A stretch of DNA of 64,000 nt from Siniperca chuatsi. Taxonomy: Eukaryota; Chordata; Actinopteri; Centrarchiformes; Sinipercidae. The stretch is from NCBI RefSeq assembly GCF_020085105.1, contig NC_058056.1, positions 12,150,929-12,214,928 of the forward strand, in the 5' to 3' direction. Below, in pieces: positions 51,501-63,416 of this stretch. The position numbers and the translations under genes were made by a program. Position 1 is the first letter of the stretch. Each line of letters begins with the position of its first letter. The notes beneath the pieces are model-generated. The model did not search any database. It had not been told where the DNA came from and was given only the letters and a program-made list of their open reading frames with translations.

Positions 51501-54500
51501 CTCTAATTGTTGGTAAAAAAGGCTATGTAGAAATTCCCAGAAATCCTGTTTCTCTGACAGTGAGCAGAATGCTGGAGCTGAATCAACACTTAGTGCTTGC
51601 CATTTATAATACTACTTTAAACAGTTAGCGTGATATTGGCTAGGATCTGCTGCACTTTGTACATGGATATGAAAAGTTGCACAATATCTCTTTTTATGAG
51701 TACGGGAACTCACATCAGCTTTTAGTGACAAGACTCCAAGCAAGTAAAAAAATATAATAATGTGATAAATGATCTTGTTTTGTGGAAGCTGTTCACTGGA
51801 GCTGTTCAGCTCTTATGCAGAAAAAAGCTCTATGGTAATTTGTAAAACAAAATTTACACAATGCAGTATGGCAAGTATCAAGATTTAAGTAAGAACACAT
51901 AAATATTGTTACACAAGCAAATAAGTTAACCACAGTTCAAACAAAGACGCAACACATTCCACAGGAGGACTGCCTCTCTTTCTGCCCACGACAGATTACC
52001 TTGGGCATCGACCTGCTTCGGATTACTTAGTCATTATTGTCTCTGGTGTTTTGCTTTATTGTGTGGAGCTATAGTTAGCAGGTGAGTCACCGTGTATTCT
52101 CTGGTCCAGGGCTACGTGTGTTAATTTTCACCCTTTTTAGCTGTCCGTGACCCTTGGTATAAATGGAAATTGACTGCAGGTCTTACAGGTGGTGCCAGGG
52201 TGATGTTCCAAGAGCTTAACAATGTCTTTCTCCTGTAGCTCCAGTCTGTCCTGATGGTTATGGTAATCTGTGTCTCATCACAGCCAAGCCTGCCTGTCAT
52301 GCTTTGTCTCCTGGTCAGCTGAGTTTAATCAATTGTGCTCTATGATTAGACCATATCATGCATGCACTTTACTTCTTGAAAGGCCTCATGACTAATGTAG
52401 GCCTCTCCTTTCTGTCTTCTTTCTCATTCCAGTTAAAGTGGAAGTGTAAAAAAGACAACGAGACAAATGGAGGCTACTCTGAAGACATTCTTTTCAGACT
52501 TCTACAAAAGGTACACATCCTGAAAGTCAAATAAGTTGTGCCACAAAGTTACAAGACTAATAATTTATACAGCAAACCACTAAACTTTCCTTTAGGACAA
52601 CACAGAGTTACAGTAAGGTACCATTTATGGTTGGCTAATATAATGATGTACCTTGAGAGTACCAAGGTAGCTTTACCTTTTTAATATTTGTGTTTTGAAA
52701 AGTGCTATACAAATAAAGTTTATTATTAATATATCTGGCTGTATGAGGACTTTGCAGGCAATGTTGTAAATTATGAGCAGGACTGCTTTACAGGAATTTT
52801 GTGATGTATTTAATCTACGAATTGTTTCTCAATTAAATTTTCAGGAAAATCACTATCAGGATATATATTGCTATTGTAATATAAAATGACATGTACTTTA
52901 TAATAATTTTATTTATTACAATTTTATCTCTTTATCCTCACTGTCCCAAAGCAGAGCTCCACGATAACAAACCTGCCTGCAGAGTCCAGCCATATTTGAG
53001 GTCTGCATGACATCAGCGCTGTAGCTTTTTTTTTTATTCTTTCCCTTAAAAAAGGCCCATTAAGTTTTGTTGCAGTGAAAGTGCTGAAGGCAATGTTGTA
53101 GTGCCCTCTTAAAGCCATGCACGGCATTGTTTGTGCCCCTCTTACCAGGTGATTAAGCAGTGCCAAGGGAGGCTTTAGGAAATGTGCTATTCTCATGCAA
53201 CCCAGTACCACCTTATGCTATGATCCGTCACAAGGGCTTTTGGCGGGGCATAGGTTGGCCCGAAATGAGAATAGGGCAAGTGTCACTGACGTCAAGCTGT
53301 CAGGGAAAAGGCGTATGAATTTCTCCTCTGCACGAACTCAATCAATATGGTTCCAGGCAGAAGGGCTGTCATAATAAAGACTGTGGCGTGGGGTGGGGGT
53401 GGGGGTGTTGTTCCTTTTTAAATTCTTAAGGAAAAGGAATACATTTTAGGCAAATTTAGTTTGAGATGGCAAGCTCCAATGAGTGACAGTTAATGGTTTG
53501 GGCAAGTAGAAAATAGCCACCGCTGCGTGGGAAAGCAAGTATGGTGTGTGTACTTCTGCATGCGTACGTGTGTGGACTTGTGTACTTTGGCCGCTTAAAA
53601 TATTACGTCTTCGTTTAAGGGGGAAAAAAACATGTAAAGATATTTATATTTTATGAAACAGAGGTCTTTTGAGAGTCTCCTTTGTCACTGTTGGCTTGCT
53701 TCAGAGTGTCCTTAGTAAGCATTAGCATTCCTGGACTTTCCCGTTCCCAGAAAGCTACATTTTCACAGGATGAGATTGTCAAAGGCCACGTCCCTTCTAC
53801 TCTTTGCTCCCAAGCCCCTGCTTTAGGCGGGTAGAGGTTAATGACTAAAGGCCTTGGTTATAGGTGATACAAACCCTGAGGAATTTAGAAAACCCTTTGC
53901 TCTGCTAATGGCTGCTAAGACTCATTTCTAGCCTTCCTCCTCTTCGCTCCATCTCTCTCAGACAAAGACCAGGGAATGACTGAGATGTTCTTCGCCCTAC
54001 TCCCCTCTTTGGCCAACGTTTCTTCCCTGTTCGGATTTGTGACAGGGAGTTGAATGAGAGCCACATCTAATTTCAGCTTCCATGCCAAAAATGTTGTTTA
54101 TCAAGTGTTGTCTCTGCACAAGGAATAACTAAAATGATGACATTCAGTATAGCCTCTTGTCTTTTTTGAGAAGTCACAGAGGTCTCACTTTTGTACGTGA
54201 TGTTACTTGAATGTTCTTTGCAGTATTAGTGGCTTGGTCCCAAACATACGAACCCTATCATTAGAGATTAGGTTTATTAACCAAGCACATATTGAATCCT
54301 AACTTTTATTCCAGAAGTCTGTTATATTCACCCGTATTTTGAGTTTTTCAGTCTGCATATGCTTTGTGTTTTCATGGTTATGGGTTGTGCTGTGAAAGGA
54401 AATACTAATTTGAATGTTCTGCATCTCTCTCTCTCTCTTCCTCCATTTGACTTTTCTTTTATTCTCCCATTTCTTACCTCTAGTATGGGGATGTTTTGAA

Positions 54501-55355
54501 TGTGATTGTATCGAGTAAGAAGAAAGGAAGCGCTGTGGTTGAATTTGCAACTGTGAGAGCAGCTGTAAGTACCTAACTCTTCCCCAGTCAGTGTCCTCAT
54601 TCTGTTGTTTCAATAATGAAAATCTTTTCCAAAGCAGACATTTGCATACCACATTTGTTTACCACTCACTTGCCTCGAAGTTTCAGGTCACCTGCTGAGT
54701 TTGATTATTATTAAGAATGACACCTGTCATAGACTTCCCAGCCTCAGGACAGTTTCTGCAACCTAAACTAATGTTTTAGTTGTTCTGTAGTGTAGAGATC
54801 TCTGTGCTGATGGGAACCATTGTACGGAAGGACTTGAGCCACCTCATTGTTCCACACTGTCTGGATCCTCAGGCCCTTTGTTGTGATGGTGTGCTTTTTT
54901 GTTGTGGCTTCCTCACCGCGATGTGTGGTTTCACTCCAGAGAACATGTTTGCCAGTCACAGGTTCTGTGGTCTCTGCCTGCCCATCTCCAGGTCCAAGCC
55001 TTGCTCTGGGAGTTGGCCCAGTTACAATCAACCTTTGTCCTTGTCTACATGTGTTTTTCATACGTATAATATACCAACAGTCCCTGCACAAATACCCAGG
55101 TGTAAGATGGATACAACACAAATTTCTTTCAGGACAGGGAGAAAGGTGTTTTTTTTTTTTTTTTTTTTTTTCCTAACAAAATACTGGCAGAGAAGCCATC
55201 AAAAAATCCGCTCACAGATTATTTTGTGTTTTTAGGAGCTGGCAGTTAAGAATGAAAGTGGACTGAGTGAAAACCCCTTGAAGATTTCGTGGCTTGAAGG
55301 AAAGCCCGAGGTTATTGCTCCATCATCTCAACCTGGCCAGTTCATGTCTTCACAG
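40397..55355 (+). CDS. dnajc17: DnaJ homologue C17 (J domain + RRM), last exon not in window
   Basis: Ten exons join in phase: 40397-40477, 46324-46393, 48042-48100, 48201-48288, 48592-48668, 49353-49473, 50321-50370, 52433-52510, 54484-54564 and 55236-55355. They give 275 residues; human has 304, and the missing end (about 30 aa, a conserved SERDYES-type block) was not found before 64000. Residues 1-80 form the J domain, with the HPD motif in CHPDKNPDNPKA. A long charged coiled coil follows (residues about 85-165; LREEGSRQLEEEQRLIREQI), then an RRM (from LKWKCKK to NPLKISWLEG). The family is nuclear, essential and linked to splicing: the J domain stimulates Hsp70 and the RRM binds RNA. Intron 1 is 5.8 kb. 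The open last intron contains an antisense gene. Confidence 0.93.
40478..46323 (+). other. dnajc17 intron 1
   Basis: 5.8 kb between GTGTGT and CTCCTAG. It holds a T14 run near 44083 and a (GT)n run at 45395-45420. ORFs of up to 139 codons on either strand resemble nothing known. Confidence 0.8.
45395..45420. repeat. (GT)13 microsatellite
   Basis: A pure GT run in dnajc17 intron 1. Confidence 0.95.
46394..48041 (+). other. dnajc17 intron 2, GC-rich core
   Basis: 46.55-47.65 kb is clearly richer in G+C than the flanks and carries overlapping ORFs of 60-112 codons on both strands. I recognise no protein, TIR or retroelement in it. It may be an old repeat or just a compositional island. Confidence 0.5.
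48545..48580 (+). repeat. (GT)18 repeat at dnajc17 exon 5 acceptor
   Basis: A pure GT run ending 11 nt before the AG at 48590-48591. It occupies the place of the polypyrimidine tract for exon 5. Confidence 0.95.
55149..55171. repeat. T23 homopolymer (dnajc17 intron 9)
   Basis: An uninterrupted T run about 65 nt before the exon 10 acceptor, possibly a second pyrimidine tract. Confidence 0.9.
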
Positions 55356-55798
55356 GTACCAGTATAACCTGAAAATACATCGTCGTAGTTCCCTCCTTCT
55401 CTCATAAAGAATGTCGGTCCTATGTTACAAAATCTTCCCATGTACACAGCTTCCAACACAAATACTGTTGCCTAAACGCTGTCCCACAAAAAGAGGTATG
55501 TAAACCGTCTGAGGTTTTATTTTCATATCAGTGGTGCAAATATTGCCCTAGTGCTTGCACTCCCCTCATCTGGCCTAGAACAATGTGTTTGGTTTAAAGG
55601 GCCTCAGTTTATTTTCTTTGGAGTGGTGAGGCGCTGGCCCAGCACTGGCCTAAAGCCCCTGGTCAGGCGCTCATTAACGGGCCTGACCTGGGAGACCCCA
55701 GGAATGCTGCGCTTCACATAGCAACCCAGAGGGAGCAGTGAGCAATAATGGTAGCCTGGCACGTGAGACTGACTCAATGCTTGCATTGGTGCCCAGTG

Positions 55799-55800
<2 letters not shown>

Positions 55801-55893
<93 letters not shown>

Positions 55894-55930
55894 CTCTCTC
55901 TCTATATATATATATATATATTTTTTTTTT
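55801..55930. repeat. Compound (TC)n-(TA)n-T10 microsatellite
   Basis: About 45 TC units in one almost pure run, then 'tacctctctctc', about 9 TA units and T10. Confidence 0.97.
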
Positions 55931-58121
55931 GAAGGATTTATTTTCTGCAGGCCAAAAGTTTTCTGCACAGAACTAGAATGCTTTATTGAGAAGTCTTCCC
56001 TCTGATGTGTTGCGTCTTGTGATTTGGAAGTCACAGTAGTCCACAATCTCGACTTTAATTGATTTTGCATGCCTAATATTTTGTATTTCGCTGCCAGCAC
56101 ACATGCAGACACCAAAGGCACATTAACTCTTTTCCTGTCCAAGGATAATGTCATTTCAGCTATAGCCACTGAGAATATACAAAGTTTTTCTTTCTTGTCA
56201 TTAGATTAGTGTGAAGTAATGTTTTTTTTTCCTGCTGTGTCCATTTTACTTCTCCTACGTTGTGATCTTTGCCTGTGAGGGATTGCAGATCAGTAGACTC
56301 TGTCCGTCTACTTAAATGTGTCTCCAGACCTGCTGCTGAACTGGGTTTCACCCCTCAACCCAGTGCTGTGTCTCAGACCCCCTTGTCAAGGCTAGCATGT
56401 GAGACTCAACCTGCACACTGGGACTTGTCACACTAATCTTTTTAAATGTTATTATGGTAACCTGGTTTGCCTTATAGATATCCAAAATTGATTGCTTCAT
56501 CTTTCTCTTTTTTTTTCTGTTCTGTAATTTTCGCATTAGCCCTCAGCGTGAATACCTCTCGCTAAAGAGACCCCACATGACATAATGGGTGAACCAGGGT
56601 AGATATTAGTAATGTTGTTCCACATCTGGCCTGGGATCAGTGGACATGGGGGGCATTTGAGAAAGTGAGATAGAGGTAATAAGAAGCCAGAGCCTTGGAG
56701 GTCCTTCTTCTCAGTTTCTATCTGAAATCTAAAAATGAGATACCTCTCCCACACTCGTCAGCTGCAATCACATAGGAGCAGCTTGGGTGAGGACTGACTT
56801 CTTTAACCTCATCAGTCCAGACATAGTGCTCAGGGTCTCACTACGGGGAGATCAGAGACACAGACGTATGACTTCAGCCTCAGCTTCACTTCCAGCCCTG
56901 CTGGACTTAAAGCTAGTTAAAAAAAATAATTTCAACAAATATAACAAAAAATGTTTCTGAAATAAATCACCTGCCCTAGCTTTATTACATTAATCTGGGG
57001 CCAATGTGAAGGCCAAACAGAGTGTAGGGTACGGTACACACATCCAAAAAACCTCTATAGGTGCTGCATCAAAAAATCAGACAAAAGATCTGCACACTGT
57101 ACTGACAGCTCCCAGCAAATTGCATTTCACTGCATTCACCCAGTTTTTCTCACCAGGGATATTAAAAATTTCAAAATAGGGAAGGGCCACATCTTCCACA
57201 CTGTGTGGAATTGCTCCCCATGCTCCTGACTTAATTCAGACCCCTCTTTTTTGAAAGGATCCTGTTTCATCTCCAGACTGTTCTTTGTTGTTTCTTTACC
57301 CTTTGACATAATAAACAGTCATAGTGAGAGATTGGGAAATAGGCGGGTTTATGAAGAAGTACTTAAGTCATTCTCATTAGTGCAAGCAAATCTCAGTGAA
57401 TCCTGAATGAGTCATAGTACCTGAAAGAACTGGAAGAAAAGATAATAAACAGTTGTTTTATACTGATTGTGACCTGTGGTAACAGAACCAGTGCAGGGCT
57501 CAGATACTGTACATGTAAGTGCAGTGTTTAATGAGAACTGTAAATAGTTGCTTTATCAAAATATGATTTCACTTGTGGCCAACTTTATGGATTCCACACA
57601 GTCTGACTACTGATCCGTATCTCACCTCCCAGACTGTCTCGGATATGGAATCACTGTCTAACCATCTGCTTTGTCTTTGCCAGATGTAACGTTTGTGTCT
57701 CCGTAGATGTAATGCCATCATTAATCACTGTGGGTTTATTCATGATTTTATTGCGTAGGTTAGCATACCATATTATTTAAAGAGAATTGTTTCTATTGTA
57801 AAGGATTTAAATTTGAGCTTTCTATGCCTGCTTCTTCCATCTACAGCCGGAGAGCCATCGCAGGCTTGTCACGACACAAACCAGATGCCGCAGATCAGCT
57901 ATTTTGGGATTGTTTTTCCAGCCTGCCGGTTTTTTAGTGCATGAAAAGTGCACTCTCACCTAAAATAGCCCCTGGGTCTGGAAGAGATGCACTGTATGTG
58001 GCCATGCTGTTGGCATAATCAACCCTGACCTGACCCCCTCTCTGAATGGAGATAACGGAGCTCTAGGAGGGAGACCAGCAGGCCTCTGTATTTTGTTATG
58101 ATCAGACCCAAAAGCAGGAAA

Positions 58122-58135
58122 TGTTGTTGTTGTTG

Positions 58136-58182
<47 letters not shown>

Positions 58183-58184
58183 TA
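58122..58184. repeat. Compound (TTG)n(TTA)n microsatellite
   Basis: Several TTG units shift abruptly into about 14 TTA units, a point-mutation-then-expansion pattern. Confidence 0.95.
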
Positions 58185-61066
58185 TTACGGTGTGGTCAGA
58201 ATTTCAAAATTATTGTTACGCCCAGTTCATCATGCATGTCATGAGAGGGGATAGCTGTCGTGGACTGGCTTGGCCCTAACCGTCTATAGCTTGATAATAT
58301 GTTCTGACACGATACAGACAGCATAAACAATATCAGTTTCATAAAATCCCCTGTTGTGTGTGTGTGTGTGTGTGAACCCATGTTAAACCATGCAGCATAC
58401 TTCAGCAGCATCAGGTTGTACCGGGAGATGCAATGACAGTAGAAGGACACATCTCTTATTTGCCAAAACAATATGTTTAGTTTTTTAGTTAGTACCTGAC
58501 AAAATAAATAACTCTCTTTAGTACTCTTTATTGAGATGACAGGGTATTTTTTGGTATTGTATGACAGCAAGTTTAGATTTTTAGAGGGAGAGAAGTGGTA
58601 CCAGATGTGATTGGGATACTTCACAGCTCAGCCAGTTTATGCAGCACAGACAAGATAATTTGTCTCCAATTACAGGCTCTTTCTTCTCACATCAGTCATG
58701 TGGCTGAACACTTGTTGAGCTAAAGTTTATGTGATTCTTCACACTGAGAGCTCTTGTGCAGACGTCACAGTCATAGCAGCCAAGGACTCCAAAGACAGCA
58801 AATGTTAATTATTGAAGGTTGTAATGAATAAGGATGGGTTTTCATAAAATGTGTCAGTGGTTTTCTTTATCAATTCTTGCTGAAGTACATGAAATACCAA
58901 AATTTGTTGGTATTTGTTTTTTTAATATTGGTTTTATAGGTTCAAGTTTTTTACCCTTACTTCATAGCTCAATAATTTGTTTCCACAGTGTCTGGTCTGT
59001 CTGACATTGCACAATTCTTCTTTCTCTTCTGAATGCGTGGGGCTGTGATGGTTAAGGGTCATTGTAGCAGACAGGGGTGTATAAAGTCTGTGTAACTGAA
59101 TAGCTATTTCTCCTCCTTATCTGGAAAAAGTAGCCTGTTTAGAAAAGAGAAATTGCTGGCACACCCTGGTTAACTATTGAATGTTACCTCCTACTATCTT
59201 TGTCATACAGGTGTGCTTCAGAGCAGGCCATGCCTACCAGCTCAGCCGTTGCTTCAAACTCCAGTTTACTGTAATACAGTATTTGCGACTCTACATGAAA
59301 TCCTGCTTGACATGCCTGCCTAATTTAGGCTTGTGTGTCTCTCCATCTTGAAATAATAGTGTGCTGCTTGTTGTGTTGGATAATCCAAGGCTATAATTTC
59401 TCTAGAAGCTGTTAGGTATCAGTGACAGACAAGGCTTATTGCCTCCACAGTGGCTGCTGACAGTTAAAAAGCCAAATAAATGTCTGTCCATCAGGGTGTG
59501 TAAACAATACTCATACGAGCTCTCTTAAAATGTTGACACAAGCAGTTCTATCCTCAAAACCACCAATCATGGAATTTGAAAGACATTTTTCTTTACTTCT
59601 CCAAAAAACAAAACAGTACATTTTTCGATGCAAAAAATGTTTCACAATGTGTTATTGTCATAACAAACACAAGAAAAAGGCGCAGTGATATCCAGTTTAA
59701 AATGGGAGAAGCCAAAACAGATATACAGTACCCACAAGCATAGCTGTTTCTGTTTGGACATACATAGAATTCTAAATCTATTGCTAGAAGCGGGACACTT
59801 GTGGTTAGTTTTTTTTTTTTGCAGCGTGACCCGTGGGGAACTTAGGAATTTGACTGGTTCTAGGTTTGCCCCACAGCCTTTCTTGGCAACCCCCCACTAA
59901 GGCACAAACTGAGGCTCTGTCCTGACTCTCTCCTCTCTAGACCTGAGGAAAGTGGACCTCGCTTGTCTGCACAAATCTCAGTTTGACCATGCGTGCTTAC
60001 ATGTACATGTACATGCATGTGTGCCAGTGTATGTGAGACGCAAGCATGTACTTTTCGCGTGTCGGGGTTCTATTTTGTCAGAAGGTAGTGTTTAAACCCT
60101 CATCAGGACTTTTGCTGCAGTAATGGATGTCTCTGGTCCTCCTCCCTCGACACCCCCTGCATATGTGGAAGTATCACGTTACCCTTTACCACTTTACTTC
60201 TCGTGCGCCATTCACTAGAGCATCAGACTCTAATTTGCAGCTAAGAAAACAGCCTACTCTTGCTTTTCTTTTTTCTTTTTTTTCCTTCTGAGGTCTTGGA
60301 CCTGTGGCCTGGCTTAGTCTGCAGCCCATCTTGCCACTACTGGCTGGCTTTTATTGGAAGCAGAGCTAAGTGTTTGTTTTCACTGCATTGTTGGGAATGA
60401 GAGATGGGGGGTACCTTGGTCTACCTTTGAGTGGGGCCCCTGGGATGCGTGCAGAGGAAAAATTGCCCTCTGCACACAATAGATTGGCAAGCACGCCAAG
60501 AGCCAAGACATCACAGCTCAAGGACCTTGGATTCCAGCCACAGCTTTTCTTTTCTTAAACACAACACTTCTAAGTCTTAACAGCCGTCTTCAGTGCTGTG
60601 CTGTATAGTTTGGGGGATTACAATAGCAAAGGAGGAAAGTAAAAGAAGGTGAAAATGTCTAGCTTGGAGTTTGACATCCGACAGAGTTCAATTATTAACT
60701 TAACTTGTATGTACGTCTGGAAGGGGTGAATCTAAGGAGAACATTCATTTTGTGTAGTTGTCTTTTTTTAGTTTAACCTTTCAAACATGATTATGTTTAC
60801 TTTTTAACAAATGCTGTGGACTACAGTGTGCTACAGACACAATATCTGGTGCTCTATAAAAGAGTAAGCTGATTTTGCTGTGATGTCTGATTCAAAATGT
60901 AACATGTTATACTGAAATACTGAAAAAAGGCAGAATGTTTGATCTTGTATATCAGTCTTTTCAGTGTAGTAGTTTACCGCCATTAAAATTTAGGTGCGGC
61001 AAGTTCTCTCCAAAGGTTGGTTGTCACTACTTTGTACCCAGGCATCATAAAATCAGACATCTCCAG

Positions 61067-61072
61067 TTTATT
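61067..61072 (-). terminator. Candidate poly(A) signal of the CDC42-effector gene
   Basis: AATAAA on the - strand, about 125 bp past the stop of the antisense gene. Confidence 0.4.
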
Positions 61073-61193
61073 TGAACAATCACCATCACATTGGTTTCTC
61101 TGTAAAATCAGAAGTTTGTCTCACAGTTTGATCTCTTCTCCATATTCCAGACTTTTAGTAAAGCCTTCCTGCAACGTTTGGCTACTGCCTTAT

Positions 61194-61817
61194 CTAGTTG
61201 TGAAGTTTGTCCATCACCTGGAGAACATCATTCAGGATTGAAGGGCCCAGGTCGAGGCTAAAGGAAAAGCCACTGTCCTCATCCTTTTGCTGTCCAGCTA
61301 TTTTGTGACAGGTGTCTGTGGAGTCTCCATCCTTGTCTGAACTCAGGCTGCCCTGTCTAGGGCTGTGAGTCTGACTGGAAGCAACATTATTCCCTCTTTG
61401 GTACCCATCCTCCTTTTCCATCTCTCCATCTCCTTCCTCACTGTCCAGAAGTGGCAAAGAGTGGCATTTCTGTCTCTTCTGGGACGCGTTGTGCTGGTGG
61501 CCTACATGCCAGTCAGGGCTCTCTGAACCCTTGGCCTCATCTAGGTTCAGACGCGGGGGCTTGGGTGGTGGAGAGCAGGCCAGGAAGAGATTGTGCTCGC
61601 TCTGGGAGCTTTGTAGAAGCAGATTGTGGCCCATTTTTAAGAAGGACAGGTCTCCGAAGCTGTCTGTATGGGCATCGTTGCCAATATGTGAGATGTGGCG
61701 AAAATCAGCCAGTGGTAGGCTAATCATGTTGACAGACAACACCTCCCTGCGCTTGGAGCTCCTGCCGGGCCAACGACCAGAGGATGGTTTTCTGTACAGT
61801 GACGTTCTAAGTGGCAT
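61194..61817 (-). CDS. CDC42 effector (Borg/CEP family) protein, intronless CDS
   Basis: A single open exon encodes 207 aa. Residues 32-46 read ISLPLADFRHISHIG, a full CRIB motif (ISxPxxxFxHxxHxG) that binds GTP-Cdc42. Next come a Borg-type DSFGDLSFL block and SPPPKPPRL (residues 82-90, SH3-ligand-like). The C-terminal LGPSILNDVLQVMD is the conserved Borg tail. Borg proteins link Cdc42 to septins and actin. An acceptor-like 'ctcaaccag' lies 10 nt before the ATG, and a good donor (CAAGACAG|GTAAGAA, end 63417) lies upstream, so a non-coding first exon is likely. The paralogue is unclear: the length and PPKPPRL resemble CDC42EP2, while the place beside dnajc17 suggests the orthologue of human C15orf62, a related protein without a clear CRIB. 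It lies antisense in the dnajc17 last intron. Confidence 0.88.
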   Translation of the reverse strand: MPLRTSLYRKPSSGRWPGRSSKRREVLSVNMISLPLADFRHISHIGNDAHTDSFGDLSFLKMGHNLLLQSSQSEHNLFLACSPPPKPPRLNLDEAKGSESPDWHVGHQHNASQKRQKCHSLPLLDSEEGDGEMEKEDGYQRGNNVASSQTHSPRQGSLSSDKDGDSTDTCHKIAGQQKDEDSGFSFSLDLGPSILNDVLQVMDKLHN

Positions 61818-61827
61818 CTCGGCAGAT

Positions 61828-63416
61828 CTGGTTGAGATAAAATTAAATGTTTTTATATCTCCTTTCTATATATCCTCAAAAGTCTTTGTATCCTTTTTGT
61901 ATTTCCTTCTTTGTTTGACAGTGAATCCTTAGGAAGTGGTGAAGCTTAAAAGCATAATGCCATCTGCAGTAAAACACACAAAAAGAGAAATTATAATTTA
62001 ACAAATGGAAATCTGATCCAAGTTTCCTGTGAAGGTATCAACACTAAATTATAAATCTGTTTTGGATAATTCAAGTTTCTCCTTTCATCTTGCTAGAATA
62101 TGTAGCAGGTCTGTGCTTGTGCTTGTCATGTAATTCAGCGCCAGATGTAAGTATTGGACCATATTATTCGGCTTGATGGGAATCGGCAGCCATTGTTTAG
62201 AGATTGCACCTGCTCCACTTGATTTGAATTGAATGAAATTCAGCAGTATTTGGCAGCGGAGGGGTGTTCCAACAATGCTTTGAAGCTTTCATTTCTAAAT
62301 ATTTACTTTTCAAATCCCTGTTTTGTCCTGTTTAAATGCAGGTGTGGTCTGCTGCCTGTCATCTAAAGGAAGTCTATTAGCCTACTTAAGATTTCCAGTA
62401 ACAAAAGCAACAAAAAGGCAGATTCCCAAATGGGTTTACCGTAACTTCTGTCAGAAATCATGATGATAACTTCACTTTGGAACACATGTTTATGATTTTG
62501 TGAAAAATACAAATAGCTGGGATGCAGTCAGTTTATTTTGCTGTGACATGAGAGTTATGCAGTGATTCTGGATGTGGAAGTTCATAAAATGAAATATTGT
62601 TATTCCATAAATAACATCACACTGTAGGCATTGCATTTCAAAGTAAGCTATCCGTTTTGTAATGTAGTTGTGGGATTTTATATTATATTAAAATTTCACT
62701 TCCACCAGCAAAAGGTAAAAGGAAACCTCTTGGTCAAAATAAAACATCTTGGTCAAAATAAAACAGTACAATAACACTTAAAATGTAAGTCAAACTGTGT
62801 CGAAAAAAGAAAACCACTTTGCGTTCCGTGACCTGTAATCATTTTATTGAGTAAAACAGAACTCAGTTCATCAACGCTGGCATGTTGATTAGATAATCAG
62901 CTCAGTGTCTGTGATTTTATGGTCTTCCAAACAGCTTTGCCCACATTAGATCTGTGTTCGTGACTTAAAACACTCACACTGTAAATTTGTAAGCCACTAC
63001 AGCAAACAGGTTTTGTTGGCCTGTAAAGGTTTTACCGGCACTTTAGTAGCAGCGGGAGATTGGAGAGTGCGGACACATCAGCATTCCTTTCCAAACATGT
63101 CAGTTTGACCAAGGAGGAGTCTTAGGATTTCAGCCATGAGTATCATGTTCAGGAAACACTTCATGGCCAAGTAAAAATTAAAGAAACCCATTAAAACAGA
63201 TTGGCCAAGAAACTTTTTAAAAATGATCTTCCTGAATGCTGCCATAAATGGTCTGTCTTTGAGAGAGATGAGGAATCTGTCTGGTGAAGACTTTAACCAC
63301 GAGATAAAAGTAATTGATTTCAAGATTTTTCTTTCTATGCAGTTGTTTGTCTAGAAGGATAAAACACAATAGAATAGATAAAGATTAATTTGTTTAAGTT
63401 TAATTTAAGTTCTTAC
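61828..63416 (-). other. Probable 5' UTR intron of the CDC42-effector gene
   Basis: Bounded on the - strand by the donor at 63417/63416 and an acceptor just before 61827. It holds a 19-bp direct duplication (tcttggtcaaaataaaaca, twice, about 62729-62766) and a hydrophobic 81-codon open stretch at 63078-63323 with a downstream AATAAA on the same strand. Confidence 0.4.

Larger units (their letters stand above)
55356..61060 (+). other. dnajc17 last intron, part before the antisense gene
   Basis: About 5.7 kb with no exon I can join to dnajc17. It contains the long (TC)n(TA)n tract at 55.8 kb, the (TTG)n(TTA)n tract at 58.12 kb and a (TG)n run near 58353-58372. I see no other gene. Confidence 0.6.

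Noticed and set aside
54768-55235. 151-codon (+) and 117-codon (-) frames in dnajc17 intron 9
   Set aside because: Looks repeat-like, but I cannot name a family; no domain motif; the + frame runs into a T23 tract.
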